Assembly: GCA_025677815.1 (NCBI GenBank)
Contig: JAIXMP010000007.1
Coordinates: forward strand, 620,001 to 684,000
Direction: 5' to 3'
Length of the DNA: 64,000 nucleotides
Source of the DNA: Phascolomyces articulosus
Lineage: Eukaryota > Mucoromycota > Mucoromycetes > Mucorales > Lichtheimiaceae
The translations under genes and the position numbers were made by a program. The notes under the pieces are model-generated. The model did not search any database and had not been told where the DNA came from. It was given only the letters and a program-made list of their open reading frames with translations. The stretch's first letter is position 1. The number at the start of each line of letters is the position of its first letter. This document shows, piece after piece, positions 60,910 to 64,000 of the stretch.

Positions 60910-60993
60910 CTATATGCATAAAAATACAGATACAAATATCAATATATATCAAATTTGTTATTTTATTGAAAATAATAAAGTCATTTCTATGAG

Positions 60994-61428
60994 TGTTGTA
61001 TCAGAGAGAAATCAATTAATAAAAAGAATAAAAGGAGACGAGATAAGTCAACGAGACCCGAAAATAATGAACTGAAGTTTATTAAGATAAAAAATAATCT
61101 CTCTATTTATAAGAAAGTGCTCATCATAGATGGACTATCACAACTTGCACATTATGGTGTAATATTAGAATATAGATTGCATCATTTGGATTGCGTGTTA
61201 TGAGGACAGTATATTTAAGTAGACCATGAATGATATCGTTAGAAGGATTGCGTGATCCAGCATAATTAACAATATGTGAAAGAGGATGGTGCAATACTGT
61301 GTGTAACATAAGTAATTATCTAAATAGAATCACCGCACAAGTGAGATATAGGGTGAATGACAGTAATAATAATAATAATAATGAAGAATTATTATTTATT
61401 GTGAAGCCATTGTATGTTGGATACAACA
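60994..61428 (-). mobile_element. 3' LTR of the chromovirus
   Basis: 435 bp, bounded by TGTTGTATC and GATACAACA, directly after the polypurine tract of the element. The outer flank ATGAG (60989-60993) should recur beyond the 5' LTR as the TSD. Confidence 0.94.
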
Positions 61429-61441
61429 TTACCCCCCACCA
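61429..61441 (-). other. Polypurine tract of the chromovirus
   Basis: On the minus strand AGGTGGGGGGTAA abuts the LTR start TGTTG. This is where plus-strand DNA synthesis is primed in Ty3/gypsy elements. Confidence 0.8.
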
Positions 61442-61571
61442 GGTTGGAACAACCGTCATGATAAGTTTGTGCATTACACTGTCTTCAGAGATGAAGTAAC
61501 TAGTCAATAAAACTCCAGTGAAAAACCCAGGGTCTGTTATTGGGATAAAAAAGCTTTGGAGAAAGACATGT

Positions 61572-64000
61572 TTAAGTGCGTCTGCGTTTAGTAAAACGAG
61601 GTGAACGACGTGGCTCATTTAATGCACGTTTGCTCGATTTACTTTTCTTTGGCGTTTGTGGTACGTGTTCAACCTTATTGTCTGTATTGTTATTTTTATT
61701 AAGACGTGGAGGTGATGTACGTTTACCAGCAGTACCATTATTGTTATTGCGACGTTGCCAATATTTTTCAATCAGCGTTAAGTCATTGAAGTGCTCGATA
61801 GGTTCCCATGTATCATCTTCAGGACCATAACCTTTCCATCTGACAAGGTATTTGTAATGACCTGGTGTACCTTGATGATCCACAATAGATTGTATTTCGT
61901 AAAAGTCATCACCAGAGGCGATGGTGTCTTGTGAAATTAATTTAATGTGATGTGGAGGAATATCGCGAGAAAGAAGAGCGCCAGTTGGATCAGTTAAAAT
62001 ATATTGACCATTGCCCTTGTTCTTTCCATGCACTGTGTACGGTCCCTCATAACGAGCATCCATTTTTGATTTACGATTCATACTTAAGATCATGACTTTA
62101 CTACCAACAGGGAATTCTTTAATAATTCGGAATTTTTTAGAGAATTTTCCTTGCTGTGCATCTTGCAATGCGGTCATACGATCTCGTATTGCGGGAATGA
62201 CTATGTTAGCCAGGTTTTCTTCGCGTTTATCATTAAATCGTAGTTCATCATCCACTTCCTGTACATCCAAATGACTATAATCCTGCCATAAATTGGGTTG
62301 ACGTGCAAACATCAAGGAAAAGGGACGGGAGTTGTGTAACTTTGCAATTTTGTTGTTAATACTAAGTTGTGCAGCAGGAAGGAATAGATCCCAATCATCG
62401 TTTTTACCATGTAGGCGTCGAACAATAATATTTTTCATTGCTTTAACTTTAACTTCTGTTCCACCATTTGCTCTGGGATTGTATGGTGTTAGTAATCTAC
62501 TGTCAATACCACAATGTTCCAGAAGGTGTTGAACAACTTCATTCGCAAACTCTGTACCTCTGTCACTCTGTAAGATTTTACAAAAACCGAAATCAGCAAA
62601 GATTTGTACAAGTGTTTTTGCAACAGTAAGAGCGGTCTTATCAGGAATAGCACGTAAGAGAGTGTATCGCGAGTACATATCCACAATAACTAAAACATAG
62701 TTGTTACCACGTGGAGTAGTGCAATTAAAATCACCAGTATCAATACCAATATGATCCCAAGGTTGATCAGCATAGATACTACGCAAAGGGTGAAATCCAT
62801 GTTTTCCAATTGTAAACCTTTGACAGTCAGGACAACTAGCAACCACGTTTTGAGCATCAGCTTTAATTGAGGTCCAGTGTATGTGTTGACTATGTATTTC
62901 GTTGACTAGAGCATCAATACCAAAATGTCCATTGAGATGTGCCTGTTGTAATAGGTGTTCTCGTTCATTTTCAGGTGGTGTCATGAAGTCTGTGTAGTCA
63001 TTGCGAAGAATGGCGGCACGTTGGAAATGGGTGGAAGAATAAAAAGAAGAATTTTTAATTTCTTGTGAATTTTTATTCTTGTGTGACGGTCGAAGGTCGC
63101 CGAGGTATGGAGAAGAAGCGATTATATGCTCCGAATTATCCCCCTCCAGCTTCTTCGTAGTTGACCAAAGGCGTGAAATAGCATCGGGAATGACATTGTC
63201 ATAACCACGAATGTATTCAATAGTGAAATTATAATCACAAATAATATCTAACCAGTTAACCATCATTGCATTAGCGACAGGTTGAGTGTGCAAGAAAGTA
63301 AGTGCCTTATGATCGCATTGGATCGTAAATTTCTGTGGCCAGCCCCATAAAATTTTATGATAGCGGCGAAGACTAAACACAATACTTAAAAGCTCTCGTT
63401 TTGTAGTGCTGTAGGATCTTTCTGCCTTATTAAGCTGACGACCCATAAAGCCAATGTAACGGTATTGGTTGTTGACGATTTGATAAAGAACGCATCCAAT
63501 ACCTATGTCAGAAGCATCAGTAGCTAGGTAAAGGGGAAGTCTTTCGTCAATTTGACTGAGAACAGGAGCGTGTTGTAATGCCGTTTTAATATCATTAAAG
63601 GCTGTAGTATGCTCGTTTGTCCAGTGTTTAGATAAAACTTTGACGGATCGAAGTTCATCCAGTTTTTTGGTGAGAAGTTGTACACCAGGGATGTGATCCC
63701 GTAAATAATTGATATAACCAAGAAAGCGTTGTAAGCCTTTAACATCAAGAGGTATTGGCCATTCATCAACATTAGTAAGTTTCTTTTTGTCGACGGAAAT
63801 AGAACCAGCTTGAATATTAAAACCCAAAAGACTAACACTTTTCTGTGCAAATGAACATTTGTCTTTGTTAATGACAAGATTAGCCGCTGAAAGACGACGT
63901 AAAACTTCTTGTACGTGTAGAGTGTGCAAATTCATATCCCCATTTGTGGCGATGACGATATCGTCAACATAAATATTACAATATGGAAGATCACTGAATA
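61572..64000 (-). CDS. Ty3/gypsy Pol polyprotein with chromodomain (5' end outside the window)
   Basis: The frame is open to the window edge. YVDD of reverse transcriptase lies at 63960-63971. Numbering from the Met at 63935: RNase H residues Asp140, Glu181, Asp208 and Asp251; the integrase zinc motif His333, His337, Cys368 and Cys371; and the integrase catalytic triad Asp399, Asp458 and Glu494 (in IDTGD, SDRGTEF and GGTEVKVK). A chromodomain with YLVRWKGYGPEDDTWEP is at about 678-729, followed by a basic tail ending PRFTKRRRT. The chromodomain directs integration to chosen chromatin. No stop or frameshift is seen in 800 codons. Confidence 0.97.
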   Translation of the reverse strand, partial: FSDLPYCNIYVDDIVIATNGDMNLHTLHVQEVLRRLSAANLVINKDKCSFAQKSVSLLGFNIQAGSISVDKKKLTNVDEWPIPLDVKGLQRFLGYINYLRDHIPGVQLLTKKLDELRSVKVLSKHWTNEHTTAFNDIKTALQHAPVLSQIDERLPLYLATDASDIGIGCVLYQIVNNQYRYIGFMGRQLNKAERSYSTTKRELLSIVFSLRRYHKILWGWPQKFTIQCDHKALTFLHTQPVANAMMVNWLDIICDYNFTIEYIRGYDNVIPDAISRLWSTTKKLEGDNSEHIIASSPYLGDLRPSHKNKNSQEIKNSSFYSSTHFQRAAILRNDYTDFMTPPENEREHLLQQAHLNGHFGIDALVNEIHSQHIHWTSIKADAQNVVASCPDCQRFTIGKHGFHPLRSIYADQPWDHIGIDTGDFNCTTPRGNNYVLVIVDMYSRYTLLRAIPDKTALTVAKTLVQIFADFGFCKILQSDRGTEFANEVVQHLLEHCGIDSRLLTPYNPRANGGTEVKVKAMKNIIVRRLHGKNDDWDLFLPAAQLSINNKIAKLHNSRPFSLMFARQPNLWQDYSHLDVQEVDDELRFNDKREENLANIVIPAIRDRMTALQDAQQGKFSKKFRIIKEFPVGSKVMILSMNRKSKMDARYEGPYTVHGKNKGNGQYILTDPTGALLSRDIPPHHIKLISQDTIASGDDFYEIQSIVDHQGTPGHYKYLVRWKGYGPEDDTWEPIEHFNDLTLIEKYWQRRNNNNGTAGKRTSPPRLNKNNNTDNKVEHVPQTPKKSKSSKRALNEPRRSPRFTKRRRT

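Larger units (their letters stand above)
51782..60993. repeat. Right arm of the giant palindrome
   Basis: A 9212-bp reverse complement of 38686-47898. The outer end coincides exactly with the TSD-like ATGAG (60989-60993) next to the retrotransposon LTR, so the true arm may continue beyond the inserted element. Confidence 0.97.
60994..64000 (-). mobile_element. Ty3/gypsy chromovirus, 3' portion
   Basis: Read on the minus strand from the window end: reverse transcriptase active site, RNase H, integrase, chromodomain, polypurine tract, LTR. The 5' part (gag, protease, most of RT, 5' LTR) lies outside the window. The LTR matches the two solo LTRs at 8982 and 32623. The pol frame is intact as far as it is seen, so this may be a young copy. 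Confidence 0.96.

Noticed and set aside
38686..60993. Palindrome as terminal inverted repeats of one giant transposon spanning both arms
   Set aside because: The arms carry complete gene sets and no transposase lies in the spacer, and arm ends lack a shared TSD. The right end is explained by the LTR insertion. Kept only as a remote alternative.

Overview
This window looks like a gene-poor, transposon-rich stretch of an early-diverging fungus, most likely a Mucoromycota (Mucorales-like) genome. The evidence is AT-rich DNA, short GT-AG introns of about 45-200 nt splitting every conserved gene, a eukaryotic RPL15, a nuclear tRNA-Ala, a chromodomain Ty3/gypsy retrotransposon, a Crypton with Ndc10-like and GCR1_C-like domains, and MULE and hAT relics. 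The taxonomic call is inference from style; no species marker is present.

Layout. 1-1210 (-): 3' part of a spliced multi-pass membrane protein. 1.2-10.6 kb: mostly AT-rich DNA with exon-like relics, a decayed MULE transposase (about 6.2-8.2 kb) and a 451-bp solo LTR with a 5-bp target-site duplication (TSD). 10.6-22.1 kb is the only ordinary host-gene block: a seven-exon MFS transporter (-), RPL15 (+), a single-pass membrane protein with a Thr/Ser/Asn/Gln-rich ectodomain (-), and a 954-residue coiled-coil protein with 35-residue repeats (-). 22.7-25.0 kb: a Crypton tyrosine recombinase with two nonsense codons and a frameshift. 25-35 kb: a gene desert holding tRNA-Ala(UGC), a second solo LTR, nested dispersed repeats and microsatellites. 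35.2-36.3 kb: a hAT relic.

The outstanding structure is a giant inverted duplication. Bases 38686-47898 recur in reverse complement at 51782-60993. The arms are about 9.2 kb, and I found only three differences, all one-base changes in homopolymer runs. The spacer is 3.9 kb and unique. Each arm carries a ten-exon SMARCAL1/ZRANB3-like SNF2 helicase, a 983-residue intronless protein in which I see a divergent GIY-YIG nuclease signature, and a 158-residue acidic protein with a nuclear localisation signal and SUMO-interaction-like motifs. The spacer holds a third, decayed and diverged copy of the 983-residue gene. An annealing-type helicase and a candidate junction nuclease, carried on a palindrome that could itself form a cruciform, are the best candidate here for an undescribed system. 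That functional link is inference, and an assembly fold-back artefact must be excluded first.

At the outer right edge a chromovirus (Ty3/gypsy) runs from its 3' LTR (60994-61428) through integrase, chromodomain, RNase H and the end of reverse transcriptase to the window end. Homology between the arms stops exactly at this LTR, inside intron 1 of the right helicase copy, so the element probably inserted after the palindrome formed. If so, the arm should resume beyond the window.
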